Shown in pieces: positions 50,801 through 62,804 of a stretch of DNA of 64,000 bases (positions within the stretch are counted from its first letter, which is position 1; each line of letters starts with the position of its first letter). The DNA is from Impatiens glandulifera (taxonomy: Eukaryota; Streptophyta; Magnoliopsida; Ericales; Balsaminaceae): positions 80,069,718-80,133,717 of the forward strand of contig NC_061862.1 in NCBI RefSeq assembly GCF_907164915.1. Direction: 5' to 3'. The position numbers were made by a program, and so were the translations under genes. The notes beneath the pieces are model-generated. The model made no database searches. It was not told where the DNA came from and saw nothing but the letters and a program-made list of their open reading frames with translations.

Positions 50801-53635
50801 TATATATATATATATTAAAAATTATATCATCTCCATAGAAAATAAAATATTGAGTTTTTATTGTCAAATACATTTATATTTATCCATTAAGTTTTGATTA
50901 AAAATAGTGTTTAAATATTCATCATACTCATCTAATTATTTTTAAGATTATATTTTATAAATAAATGTTAAGTATAAAAACAAAAAACTTTTATTATTAT
51001 TAGGTTCGGTTATATAGTGATGTGAAATCAAAAAATTGTAATCGAACCACATTCAATTGTGGTTATAGCGGATATTAATTTTAGCGGTTTGATTCTTATT
51101 AGTTATGTCGGTTTAATCGATTTTTCGGTTAACATTCATATCCCAATGTCCCTAGTCCATAATGTCCCTTTCCCATTTTTCCTTTCAGTTTTCCCTACCT
51201 TTAAATTCATTAGTCCTATTGTTTATTTTTGTGCAACATCAACATTCCAAATTAATGTCCGAATATTTGTTTTCATCTCGTCTCTCATTTGACTGATAAC
51301 TTGAGAACCGACTTACTTGGAAGGATTCTCTTAAAAAGTTACTATCGGACCGTCGATCCATGACTCTTTCAATCTCACCAGCTCTCCAAACTCGAGGTTA
51401 ATCATATTTAGTCAATATTAATCCATCATCTTCCCTTGAAAGGACTTATGAAAAATCAAGTGACCATCGAGAATCATGTTCACAGTGGCATCCTTACCCA
51501 AGACGAACTAAAAAAGGATTTCATTTGACAAACATATGTATTTTTTTTAAAATTTTTGAGAAGACAACCAACTACATTCTCTTGAATTGTCTGGCAAAAG
51601 AAATTTGGTCCCTCATTCAAAACCACCTTAATCTCAATGGGAGATGTCAATAACTGCGAGGGAATGTTGAAAAAATGTAATGACTCGAGCACGGCTAACA
51701 ATATAGGCACAATCTGGAAACTAATTATCCCAATTATGTGGTGGTCTATTTGAAAAGAAAAGAGTCGTAAGATCTTTCAAGAAAAAAAATGACATTGCTA
51801 AGATTAAATGTTTCATTCTCTTTACACTCGCATTTATTAAAAAGAAAGGAATACTCAATGAAAAGAACTTCTTTGAAATTATTGGAATCTATTTCTTTTT
51901 GTTCCCTTCTCTTCTTAGCTTGTTTTTGTACTTAGTGAATGCTTCACACTTCATAAAAAATTCTCTTTGTAAAAATAAGTTTACCTTTAAAAAAACACTT
52001 GTTTTTATAATCTATTACGACTTCCACTTCATCGCTTAAAAGAATATCAACTTTTCACTCAAAAAAAATTACATGTGAAGCTTTGAATTCAAAAACAAGC
52101 TTTGCCTCCCTTTGAAGCCTCTCCTCCCTCCTATGTGTTTCCTACTCTTATGTCTCACGTTTAATTATTTTGCAAAGCTTATCATAAACCCTAAACCTAA
52201 GTGTTGAAGATTCATATCACTTTATGTTATATAGATATCTTGTTCTACTCTCTCCCTCTCTCTAACCTAATAATGTCTCTATCTGGAAATGCTTAGGTTT
52301 AGGATCTTCTCATCATAGAAAATATTCTCTTCAAATGAACTTGTTTATCTTCTGTATGAGATTTACATGATGGTTGGAACAAAGAGACATTTAGTTATCC
52401 AATGTGACTGCCAAATAAAGACATATATATATATATGCACGGACTAATTAATAAGTCAAGTCACACATTTTCATAATCAACTTTTTCTTCGTTCAACTCC
52501 ATCTAAGAATTGACAAACTACAAAAACAATAATAATTGTTGAATAACTTATAAATGATGAAAGAATAACTCGTAGCGTAAAGAAAATTTCAACCTAAAGA
52601 TTTATTCTTGCATAGGATGTGGTGACACTTTGATCACTAATTATCTCGCACTCATCTTCAAAGAACATGACTCCGTTTTCTTTCATAAACCCAATCATGA
52701 CATGCTTGCAGCTGTAAAATAATTGATAAATAAAAATTATAAGCCCAGCCATGATTAGAATCTTGTCTGCAAAGATTGAAATTTGCAATTACATCATCAT
52801 CATGTACGAAGAGGAGTAAAATATTTTAACTCTCATGTGTTGAAGCTGGAAAATGGTACAATTGCGGTGCTGAGCAGGGAAATAGAAGAGAAGACTCTTG
52901 AGATAAGGTGTATAATCTCTTCTATTCTAGCATCATCCCAAATTATATATGGTAAATGTCTTTAACTGTTTGTTTACAGCCAGTTGATGGGAGAAGAGAT
53001 CAATGGACTTGGTATGGAAGACTTGATCAAATTAGAGAAATCTGTTGAAGGAAGTTTAAGTCGGGTCATTAAAACTAAGGTTGTATTGTTATTGTGCATT
53101 AATATATAAAGAAATTGTAGTAAATCTTCTTGACATGTATGATAACTGTATGTTTTCTTGTATATATTAGAGTGAAAAATATGTGAAGGAGATTGGTGAC
53201 CTGGAGAGGAAGGTAATACATATATCTCTATACATTTGCTGCTTGCTTTTGATTGAGGATTGATATTTGGGTTTTTGGAATGAATACAGCAAGAGGAGTT
53301 GGTGGAAGAGAACAATTGGTTGAAGAAGCAAGTGCAAGTGAGAAAATATGTGTATATATATATATTATCCTTCATTGACATATTTGTTTATGTGTTTGTT
53401 TGTTTGTTTGTTATAATTGAAGATGCTGAATGTAAATCAAGGAAACGACCAGGATAAGTCTACAGAATCCAATGTTACCAACAATTGCAGCAGCTCGGAT
53501 CATTATGAATCCGACACCTCTCTCAAGTTGGGGTATGCATGCTATCTATAGCTAAACTTCATTATTACTATTATTTTGTGTTTGAAGAATTTCCTCTTTT
53601 ACATTTTGTTTTGCAGTCTTCCTTTTCCCAACTAA
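41842..53635 (+). CDS. MADS-box (MIKC) factor of the SVP/StMADS11 clade, 8 exons, 213 aa
   Basis: DNA-binding floral or meristem regulator. Exons: 41842-42023, 48641-48719, 52846-52907, 52980-53079, 53171-53212, 53290-53337, 53423-53532 and 53617-53635. The MADS domain starts [20 protein letters not shown] and includes [20 protein letters not shown]; the K region runs from [20 protein letters not shown] through [20 protein letters not shown] to [10 protein letters not shown]. The C-terminus [18 protein letters not shown] carries the LKLGLP motif of the SVP/AGL24/JOINTLESS group. I prefer the ATG at 41842 because family proteins start two or three residues before the RQ/REKIQI motif. The exon-3 acceptor (TTGAAG/CTGG) has a poor pyrimidine tract but is needed for phase. 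Introns 1 (6.6 kb) and 2 (4.1 kb) contain retroelement fragments. It is shorter than Arabidopsis SVP (240 aa). Confidence 0.92.
43600..44090. repeat. MITE-like start and about 165 bp imperfect tandem duplication
   Basis: Two copies run from gatgagttctattgaaaac to ccttttattcttaaaggaag (about 43771-43931 and 43948-44084), sharing gataggatactaa and caaataatccac. The sequence before copy 1 starts CTTGTTTGATCTTTGGTTATTTGAATAA, resembling the ends of TTTGG-type MITEs. Confidence 0.75.
46370..46660 (-). mobile_element. LINE fragment (zf-RVT region) in MADS-box intron 1
   Basis: The minus strand reads [23 protein letters not shown], the C-x2-C...H-LLHC motif of plant LINE C-termini. The following conserved pattern ([10 protein letters not shown] then [15 protein letters not shown]) is in broken frame. 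Stops and shifts show it is dead. Confidence 0.75.
46900..47540 (-). mobile_element. Second LINE fragment in MADS-box intron 1
   Basis: The minus strand reads [15 protein letters not shown], again a zf-RVT zinc-finger-like motif. It is followed by [11 protein letters not shown], equivalent to the IWxERNxRIF motif. Upstream open pieces ([20 protein letters not shown]) may be from the same element. It is broken by several stops. Confidence 0.65.
49080..50500 (-). mobile_element. Tnt1-like copia gag/pre-integrase fragment in MADS-box intron 2
   Basis: On the minus strand, in broken frames, one reads [20 protein letters not shown] followed by SLSSS (gag motif, about 49900-50000). A decayed zinc-knuckle region ([13 protein letters not shown]) follows near 49540-49600. 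Then comes [16 protein letters not shown] near 49380-49440, equivalent to the V(R/L)YVPDLKRNLIS motif before the copia integrase. No long open frame survives. It lies antisense to the MADS-box gene. Confidence 0.75.
50141..50462. repeat. 163 bp tandem duplication within the copia fragment
   Basis: Copy 1 (50141-50303) and copy 2 (50304-50462) both begin attctagaaaataattcga and end agcataactcgcat. They differ at about ten positions. Confidence 0.85.
51290..51900 (+). mobile_element. LINE fragment (zf-RVT region) in MADS-box intron 2
   Basis: Plus-strand frames read [21 protein letters not shown] and, after a frameshift, [14 protein letters not shown], then KEKSRKIFQ. These are the H/N-ILLNC and WxxWKERNxRIF motifs of plant LINE C-termini. 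The element is decayed and lies in the same sense as the MADS-box gene. Confidence 0.7.
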
Positions 53636-55349
53636 ACTCCCTCAGAAAAATTCTCACATCTTTGGTTAGTTAATATGTATGTATGTATGTTCATTAATGT
53701 GTGATTGAACGATGAAAAGATGAATTGGTGTCTCAAATTGTCGATTACCCCGATTAGCAGCTAAATCCCATGGTGTTATTTATCTTCAATATTTCAACTC
53801 CAAGGTGTGTACATACAGACAGATGATGATGATACTAATAATAAATGTTACATTGTTTTGAGAACAATATATATAAAGAAGCAGCTGGGAGTTGTTGGAT
53901 GTTCATGAATCATATGATTATGATTGTGGAAAGATAGATTCTTAATTAATTTGTTCATATTTCCTCATTTGCATAATTTAAGAATTTCTTGTTATGTTGA
54001 TATCCTCATCTATGATTGTTAGACTGTTTTTTCTTTTATTTTCTATGTAAATAGTTTAAACTAACTTAGAACTTGTTTAATGTAGGGTTATTTAGAATGA
54101 ATCCATTTGAGTTTAAAATATTTTAATTAGTGGTTTTAATAAAATGATTGATGAATGAATCTTTATTGTTATGGAAATATGAATTATTTGAAATAAATTC
54201 AAAATATAACCAACCCTTCATTAAATCACCATCAAAATCTCACACCAAATGCACAAAATTTATAGTGTAACAAGTTTAAACAATATTATTATTATTATTA
54301 TTTATTTTTAGTTTATTCATAAGAGTGATGTTTAATAAATTATTTTTCATTTAAAATAGTTTAAATTTAACTGAGTTTATGGCTATTTTAAAAAGCTAGT
54401 TTTCAATCTAAAAAAAGTTTGATAAATATTACTAAAAATTCATTGAAGACTTACTTTAATATTTTAAATATTTTTTTTTTTCTAGTGTAATTTATTTTAA
54501 TATATAAATAATTTTGTAGACTATCAATCAAATTAATGCAGGTTTTAAAATTCTTTTTTATTCCTTTAATTTTATTACTAAAATTTAAAGTTTTTTTTTT
54601 TATTGTGTTTTTTTTTTTCATCTAACTATTTATTTAGTTGGATCAAACTTTTATAATTAGAATAATACTTTTAATATTCGATCGATATCGATTTAACCGC
54701 AAATAAGATGGAATTAATAGATTTATAATAACTTTAGTTATTTTAATAATTAATAATTTGATTTTTTATAAGTAAATTCTCTTACAATAATTACTCATTC
54801 ACTTCATGATTTATATAGGAGTTTTTTTTTTACTATTATATATATATACATATAACAATTATTATTTGATAAGATTTTTCTGGTTATATACCTATTCGGT
54901 CAATAATAATTTGTACCGTTTAAAATATTTGGTAGAGATTTTTTCTTTCATTAATTGACTTTACTTATAAATTCAAATGAGATTATTTTTTTAAAATCTT
55001 TCTGAGCAAAGCGAAGAACATAGAATCGTCTGTTTAATTTAATGCCGGACGGCCGTCTCTCATCAAATAAAACATAATATCGTCTATTTGATTTGATGCC
55101 GACGGCCGTCACTCGTCAAATTGTAATATATAAATTTATTTTTATGAATTATAATACAAAATTTATAGTTAAAATTATTATTATTGTATAAAAGCAAGCG
55201 TGCAGTGTACAATTTGAAGTTTGAACAACATGAAGAGAGTCTTCTTCATTTCATTACCGTGTAGGAGACTCAGAAAGAGATTTGAACTGAATTGATCGAA
55301 TTCTCCTATCAAAAGCAAATGCTCTTGGACCCTCTCGTTCACTTCACCG
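53636..55349. other. Intergenic region between the MADS-box and SUMO-protease genes
   Basis: Starts with the MADS-box 3' UTR (to about 54060). The rest is AT-rich. 55014-55115 contains two direct copies of a GC-richer segment listed separately. The transcription start of the protease gene should lie between 55150 and 55349. Confidence 0.6.
55023..55118. repeat. Direct duplication of a GACGGCCGTC palindrome-bearing segment
   Basis: Two copies (about 55023-55067 and 55078-55118) of aatcgtctgtttaatttaatgc followed by GACGGCCGTC and a ctcatcaaa-type end. The GC-rich 10-mer is a perfect palindrome. It lies about 230-330 bp upstream of the SUMO-protease start codon. Confidence 0.75.
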
Positions 55350-58300
55350 ATGTCTTACGACCGATTCAAAATCTTTGATTTCACCGTAGACGACCACCGC
55401 GCTGAGGAAGAGGCGAAGAAGTCTGCCGAGAAATTTGGACTCTCTAAATCAACTTCCAAGTCTCCTCTCGATAAATACGTTTTCCTTCGCCACTGTACGT
55501 TACCTATATGCATCTCTCTTTATATATCTATCTATGTTTTGACTGTAATCTCATAGTTGATGTTGATCCTGACTTTCTATATTCAAGATAATTTAGTTTT
55601 TATGGATGTTCTATCGAGTCTCACCAACGCCTTGAGAAATAACATGTATCTAATCAATGGTTGATGAAATATGAATTGACACCGACACTGATTTTATAGC
55701 CAGACAGACTATAAAGGGAGTCTTAATTTGATCGTATTGTGGAAAGTAAAAATATGTGCCTTCCTAGTTGCAAAAGTTAGTTGGTGGAATTGGATATATT
55801 TATTACTTGAACTTTCTTTCTAGTTACAGTAGGAAGAACCGTAAATAAAGGGAAGGGTTTCAGAGATTCTAAACGACATTCTGATCCATGTGTTGTTGCT
55901 GTTGATGATGTTCCTGGGAACGATGAATGTGCTCCATCTTCCCCATTTTCATCTGCAAATTCTGGTGTGAACTCTAACCAATCATTATCTGGATTGAAGG
56001 ATCCTGCGTCTGGATCCACGAATCGGAAATGCTCCTTTGCAAACATCACATGTCTTGTCAGTAACTGACCTATACTCTTCTTTCCTGTGTATCATATATA
56101 CAAGCTATTGATCTCTTGATTCACCGTACCTTATATTCTGTCTTACAGAATAAACCTATTCACCTAAATTCTGATGATGAAGACAACAACCCATCATGTT
56201 CATCACTTGATGTAGCCACCACCATTACTCAAGGTGATAACGCTCCTCTTTTTTCATGCTAGATTTCTATTTCATCACTTAAGATATGCATTTGTTGTTT
56301 ATACCTGGGTTGTGCTGACCTTTTTTTTTTCTGCTTACTTATGCAGGTCTAGTGCAAGAAGAGAATACAGTTCATTGTCTGAATGATCCTGAAGTATGCC
56401 CCAAAGATCTTTTTGATTATCAATTTCTGTTATGGAAATTGCTGGCATTGTCGTGAATTTTTCTACTTAATATCTATGTAACTATTGCATATTTAATGGG
56501 AGTGCCCTTTTTTTCATGCCATCTTTTCCTTTGTGATTCCGCAGAATCCAGAGGTCTTTGTTATCCCTGATGCTGTAGCATATGGATTAGTGTCTTGTGA
56601 GAAGCCTGTATTGACATTTTCCAAAACTGGAATTCAACTTGAGGCTGCAAAAGGATTAAACAGGCCTTTGAAATTATCATGGAACATTTCTGACATTATC
56701 AAGATTGAATCAATGTGGAATGAGCACGTGAGTTAGAACACCTTCCATCAACAATAATAATTTTTGCTTTGCAGAATCATTCTTATGTTTGTTGTATTGT
56801 TGACAAAAGGAAGGAAAAACAACAGTGGATCTTTTCTTGATATCAAAGCATTCAGAATTAGCTCAAACTTCTTGTCAACCTTCGGGTATGTCCATTGCTA
56901 TTATGTTTTTGTCACACGCATCTGTTTTATTTCCTCCCACAAATAGATGGCAGCAAACATAAAGTTACTCTTTGTGGAGGTTAAGCTAGGAGTAAGGTTA
57001 TATTGTACATAAGGTCTTCTGTAGCTATCCACATTCCACACTGAAAGGTATTTTATTTCCTCACATACAAATAGATGCCTATGCATGAATCAACCCAAGA
57101 GTAGAGTTTATACCCATATGAATCTCTTGATGTCAATAGTCAATCACAAAATTTGATAAACATTTCTAGTAATTTGAGTTTAAAGTGAAGAACATTGTAT
57201 GGATATTTATACATTCAAATTGAATTTTACTACACAAAGTAATTCAAATGTAGCTGAGGTTCTGTTTTTTCAAATATGAATAACCAGTATAAAATCATGT
57301 CATTTGGATCATAACATAAATTTTTTAGAACAAATAAATAAATATATATATATATCAAGGAACATGAAAGTTTTATGAAAATTTTATTGTCTTTGATGAT
57401 CCAATGACATGGGCCCGAAGAATGAATCTCAATTTGTGGAGGGGGAAATAATAGTATCTACGCAATTTGTTTGTTGATGTAAATCTTGAAGGTTGTGCTT
57501 TCTTTATTTATTTGGGCTGTTGCGCAACAGCCTGCAAAAGATGGTCAGTTGATTAGTTGTTTGAAATTTAATGCCTTCTATACCAACATCAGTTTTGACC
57601 AAAAATGAGAGATCTCGCTGAAGCTAAAATTGTAGATTTTATTGGTGCACGCACGAATGTCAATGTTCACTTATGTAGGTTCCATGCAGGAATAAAAAGG
57701 TTGAGGTTTGAACATTCAGATCCTGAGTGGTCTCGAAAAGAGGAGGTAATAAAATCATTGGATGTGAGATACAAAGCCATGTGGAAAGCACTAATTGAGT
57801 GAGTTCTCTGTTTGCTTCGCGTCAGAGTTATTGTTATATTCTATGAGATGACTTTTTGTTTTTATAGAATGCTGTGAAGTTATATTTTCCCTGTGTTGCC
57901 TTCAAATGCTTTATGAGTTGATCACTTGAATATATAGAGATATTTAAAATCAGATTTGGACTTTATTATCAGTTCTTGTTTTGTCTAACTGCCATCACTA
58001 TTCACTATTTTAGTGGTGTTGAGTTGCAAAACGGTTCAACTATGTCTATGTTTTAGCCTATTATTGATCTGAGTATATCTTTGTACTTTTCCTTTTTTTT
58101 TGTAGGAGTGTAAATATTTTTTCTAGTGCTTATTTGCTTTATTCTTTTCATCCAGTGTTAGTACAGTCAATATGGAAGAAACATGTGGCGAGAAGTACAA
58201 ATCACTCTTTTCAGAATGTAACTTGTCCAAGTAAGCAGATGGGTTTCTCATGTTTCATTTATAAGTGACTTTGCAATGCTTCATTGCCACCAAAATTGAG

Positions 58301-61300
58301 TATGAGTCCTTATAGCTTGAGAATGATGATTGTTTCTAAATATGCATGTAGGTTTGTTCTTTTAATCAAAATAATAATTGTAAGTAGATTAATGTGTGCA
58401 AAAAATCATGTTTCCTTGTAATCTTCCAGAAAGGATAAAAAGATTTTAAAATGCAACATTGGTTAAAGCCTTTTGATTCTTCTTTTGATACTTGGAAAAA
58501 GAATGAAAAATATTTCCTTTTAAAAATTGAAAGCATCATTAAAATCATGGTAGAATTGAAAGTCGCATTGACCCTGCTAGAAGTTGTATCAATGGAATAT
58601 AAGTCAAAGCATGTGTAGCTATGAATTATAAAGAAGACAATACATGAATCAAACGAAACAAAATGTAGATCGTCATATAGACTTCATATAATCCGCAATG
58701 ATACTTCTTGCCAAAAAAAATGACAACTAACATGACATTGTCAGCCCTCAAAATATGGTGGAACAAACGTGACAAACTATCTACACAAAACTATTTATAA
58801 TTAACATTCAGTTTTGAAGTATGCTTAGTTAGTTTGCACATGTAGAATGATTCTATATTGTGCTTTATTGTGCTATTGCCTCCTTGGCTTCTTGGCTAAA
58901 TATATTCTTTAATTGACTTTATGTCAGTCTAGTCGAGTCAATTGAAGCTTTTGAAGATATTATCTATCCAGAAGGGGAGGCTGATGCTGTTTCCATCTGT
59001 ATGAGTGACTTTCAGCTATTACAGCCTGAGAAATTCATCAATGACACTATAATTGACTTCTACATAAAGTAAGTTTGTTTATTTCCAGCTTGGGATGGAC
59101 CATACCCAAGCTTCTATAGTATTTGTATTTTGAATATATTTTCTTTTGTCTTTGCAGTTATGTTTTAATATAATTAGAACTTACTTGGTAATACTTTTCT
59201 TAGAATGCTGGAGAAATTGTAGTGAAGATGAAAAGTAAGTACTCCAGATTATGAAACTGATTAAAGAATGGTCAGACCTGAATTCCTTTCTTCTGGGGCA
59301 ATATAGAGAAACTAGAAACACTTCTGCAATTTATTTTACACAACATACTTGCAAGCCATACTGGATAGGGGTGAGCATTTAACGGATTAGTCCGAAATCC
59401 AATCCGAATCCGTATACTATTTTGGATTAGCTATTTCGGATTGAATTGAGTTCGGATTATGTTAAATTCGGATTGGATTAGGATTATCCAAATTATCCAA
59501 ATAAAAATATATTTTAGGATTATCTAAATAAAAATATATTTTTTAATTTGTTTTTCTAAATTTTACCTTAATATAATATTTTTTTTTCATAATTTGTTTT
59601 TCTTCAGTAATTATCATATTAGAGGTTTTTAGAAAAAGTAAATAAAATACTATTATAAATAAACAAAATTAATTATAATTTAACGATAATTTTTTAAAAA
59701 AAATAAGTGATTTATAAAAAGAAGGTGAATTAAACATTAATTAGTAAAATAAATATATTTATTAAGCAATTAGATAAAAAGAAATATTAAATTGGATTAT
59801 CCAAACCCTACCCAATAAAATCCAATCCGTATTAATCAATATAATGGTTTAGATTACGGATTAGATAAATATAATTTGGATTTAATACGGATCGGGTAAA
59901 ACGCATCGCATTTAACTATTTGCTCACCCCTAATACTGGATTTAAGCTAAGGAACCTAAAATGATTCTTAGACAAGATAACCCTTTGATATTACATTCTT
60001 ACTCCCACTTTTTTTTTTTTGGAAAACAGCTTAGCGCCATTTCATTAAAAAACCCAAAACTGGAAGAAATTGTCAAAATCAAAGCTAGACAATCCCTAGC
60101 TTTGATTAAAGATGACAAACGATTTACTCCCACTTTATAGTGTTCCCTAGGAGGGTCACAAATGTTCCCTTTTCAGACCAAGAAGTTGAACAAAAATCAT
60201 GAAAAATGTCTCGTCTACAATTTCATAAATTGTGTTAGAGTTACTCAAAAGGCTTATATTATTATCAAGCATTCAAATTATGCCTTTTCTAGTGTCTCCT
60301 AACTTAGTTACCATTGGTATTTTGTGATATGAGAAACACATAAAAATTAAGAAAAGACTATTATCTGATGTACATGATTGCATTTGTTTTTTCATTTGAA
60401 GACCTCAACATCTGTTGTGTTCCTTTCCTAAAATGTATTGACATTGCAAATTGTTGTAAGGTTTTGTCTAACATAAGATCCATTTGGAATATGCACCTTC
60501 TCCGGAAGCATGTGTTCTTCTTTTGCAACTCCTTAATTCCTCTTTTGGCTTGTTCCATAACTGGAGGATCTGATTCTTTTCAGATATTTGGACAGCAAGC
60601 TTAGACCAGAGGAAAAACATAGGTTCCATTTCTTTAACAGCTTCTTCTTTCAAAAGTTGGCTTATCTAGACAAAGATCCTTTGAGATCGTTTGAAGGCAT
60701 GAAGTCTTTCCAACATGTTCGTAATTGGACAAGAAGAGTAGATATATTTTGTAAGGATTATATTTTCATTCCAGTGAACTTCAGGTGAGAATACAAAATA
60801 TTCATTTTTTTTGTGCTGAAAATTTTCTGCCTTTCCAAGTCTTGTACAAATTTATTGTCTTTGTTGACAGTCTTCATTGGAGTTTGATCATCATATGTCA
60901 TCCTGGTGAGGTGGCCAAGACTAAAGGTGATGTTTTCATGTAATCTTTTGTATATTATATAGTTGTGTAAATCATATTCATCATCTTTGAAAATGTGTCT
61001 GCAGCTGGTGACATAGACATCTTGCCCAAGGTACCCTGCATTTTGCACTTGGATTCCTTGAAAGGAATCCACAGGGGCCTCAACAATCTTATTCAGAGGT
61101 AATTTGTTTAGGCTTAGGGTGCTTTTGATTAAAAAACGAAAATTAAGTAAACCAAGTGCTCAATGCTAAGTAAATTTTAAGTGACGAATTAGTTAAGTGT
61201 CTGAAAAAAAATATCTGAAATTTAAATACTTAAAGATTATTTTGACCTTGCAACCTTTAAAGTTGCATTTTGTACGCTTTTACCATATTACCGAGTTAAA

Positions 61301-62804
61301 GTAGTTTCCCTGACTTAATTTTTTAGCTTCATTTTTAGCTGAATCTTAAGTAATTTTAGACATCTATTAACAAATGAACTTAAATAAGCAATTAATTATG
61401 TAGATTAAGTGATAAGGTGTTTTAGCATACACTGCATAGCTCTCAAAATAAATTGTTGTGCACTTTTGATATTATATTATTTATTATTACAACTTGCTAT
61501 TGTAGTAGTTGGAACAATCGTGGTAGCAATTACATAAATACCATGTAGATTGAAATCTTATTATTTGACAAATCATCGTCAAAACATTGTTTTTTTCTGT
61601 TTTCAACAAGTATACTTGTTATAATCAGCAACAGGATTCAGCATTTGTTATCAGTTTCATGAAATGTTAATATGATGTTTCTAAAATCTCTGTTGTCGTG
61701 ATTGGGATTTGACTATGATGTTTCCTACGTACAGTTACTTATGGGAAGAGTGGAAAGAGAGGGTTGGGGAACCAACTGAAGATATCTCTGCCAAGTTCAA
61801 CAATTTGTTGTTTCTCCCTCTTGAGGTAATTCTCCAATTGTGACTTCAATATGAAATTCAATAAAAGGGCTCGTATTCTTTGTAAACTGTCTTCTTAAAA
61901 TATCTACATGAAGCTAATTTGATTTTTCTTAAAATCATATTGATATGCGTGGTGAATGATGTAAAGGTATGATAATTCTTAAAATCTGTATTGCAGTTAC
62001 CACAGCAAGAGAATCATTATGATTGTGGGCTCTTTCTGCTCCATTATGTGGATCTTTTTCTGAAGCAAGCTCCTGTTAATTTCAGTCCATATGGACCAAA
62101 AATGTTTTCCAGCTTTGTAAGTGTACAATTTACTTAATCCGAAAGTCCATTTCTCTATTGCATATAACAATAAAAAGTTGTTATTTTCTTCGCAGCTTAA
62201 GAAGGATTGGTTCCCACCTGCTGAGGCTTCTGAGAAACGTATTCATATAAAGAAGTTGTTACAATCAATTATTCAAAACAAGTATCCTCCTAAATCGGAT
62301 ACTCTTGAAATACCCATCAAAGACAATGAAGATGATACTAGTACCAGCATAGAGATTCTTGAGGAGGGGATGCAACAGAAGCATAATTCAGTAGAGTTAT
62401 GTCAGAGCAAATTTTCCAGGCTTTTTGCTGATCTAGAAATCGAGACTGATGACGAGGAGTGTAAAGAATTAAAGCATAAAACCGAGGCTTTATCCCCTTC
62501 AGATAGAACGAATCAGCCTTCCAGTCCAACTGCATCAGCTTACGTAGTTGAAGATTCCTTTGAGAGAGATGTGGTGATAGAAAATATTGAGCCCTCAGAC
62601 GATGAGGATGAGGTAGAGTCTTCCGAGATTGTAGTTCTTAAGGTGATGAATAACTCGAACCATTCCCCAAGAGTGTCAGACTCTGAAGAGGATGAACAAG
62701 CCACAAAAAGGGCAAGGCTCATCATTCCTTTGAGAGGGAGAAGACAGTATGCTAGAAAACTTTCAAAGGATGATGTTTTTGAAGTCTTTTGCTGTGATGA
62801 GTAA
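55350..62804 (+). CDS. ULP2-type SUMO-specific cysteine protease (15 exons, about 747 aa)
   Basis: Nuclear protease that removes SUMO from proteins (clan of plant ULP2A/ULP2B, also called SPF). Exons: 55350-55494, 55830-56056, 56149-56233, 56347-56393, 56545-56727, 56775-56824 (uncertain), 57679-57798, 58156-58230, 58928-59068, 60584-60784, 60871-60926, 61005-61098, 61735-61825, 61997-62116 and 62196-62804. The N-terminus FKIFDFTVDDHRAEEEAKKS is the family signature. The C48 peptidase domain runs from QLLQPEKFINDTIIDFYIK onward, with catalytic His in LHWSLIIICH, Asp in CILHLDSLKG, Gln in LPLELPQQ and Cys in HYDCGLFLLHYVD. The acidic C-terminal exon ends with a basic KRARLIIPLRGRRQYARK stretch, a likely nuclear localisation signal. 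Intron 9 carries a hAT MITE and a LINE tail. Confidence 0.92.
59366..59932. mobile_element. hAT-type MITE, 567 bp, in a SUMO-protease intron
   Basis: Terminal inverted repeats TAGGGGTGAGCA and TGCTCACCCCTA are perfect over 12 bp, flanked by the 8 bp duplication ATACTGGA (59358-59365 and 59933-59940). The ends contain GGATTAG / CTAATCC-type inverted words around an AT core. Its TIR differs from the 35.8 kb MITE only near the inner end, so the two belong to related families. No coding capacity. Confidence 0.93.
60012..60123 (-). mobile_element. Severely 5'-truncated LINE 3' end with target duplication
   Basis: On the minus strand it ends GCGCTAAGCTGTTTTCC plus a poly(A) run (T-run 60009-60020 on the plus strand). 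It is flanked by the direct repeat TTACTCCCACTTT (about 59999-60011 and 60124-60136). Poly(A), truncation and a 13 bp duplication are the marks of target-primed reverse transcription. Confidence 0.85.

Larger units (their letters stand above)
48720..52845 (+). other. 4.1 kb intron 2 of the MADS-box gene
   Basis: Holds a minus-strand Tnt1-like copia fragment (49080-50500) with an internal duplication, a (TA)n tract at about 50791-50813, and a plus-strand LINE fragment (51290-51900). No host gene is seen within it. Confidence 0.8.

Noticed and set aside
60361..60653. Minus-strand frames of 61-65 codons near SUMO-protease exon 10
   Set aside because: They are antisense to the confirmed protease exon at 60584-60784 or to its intron.
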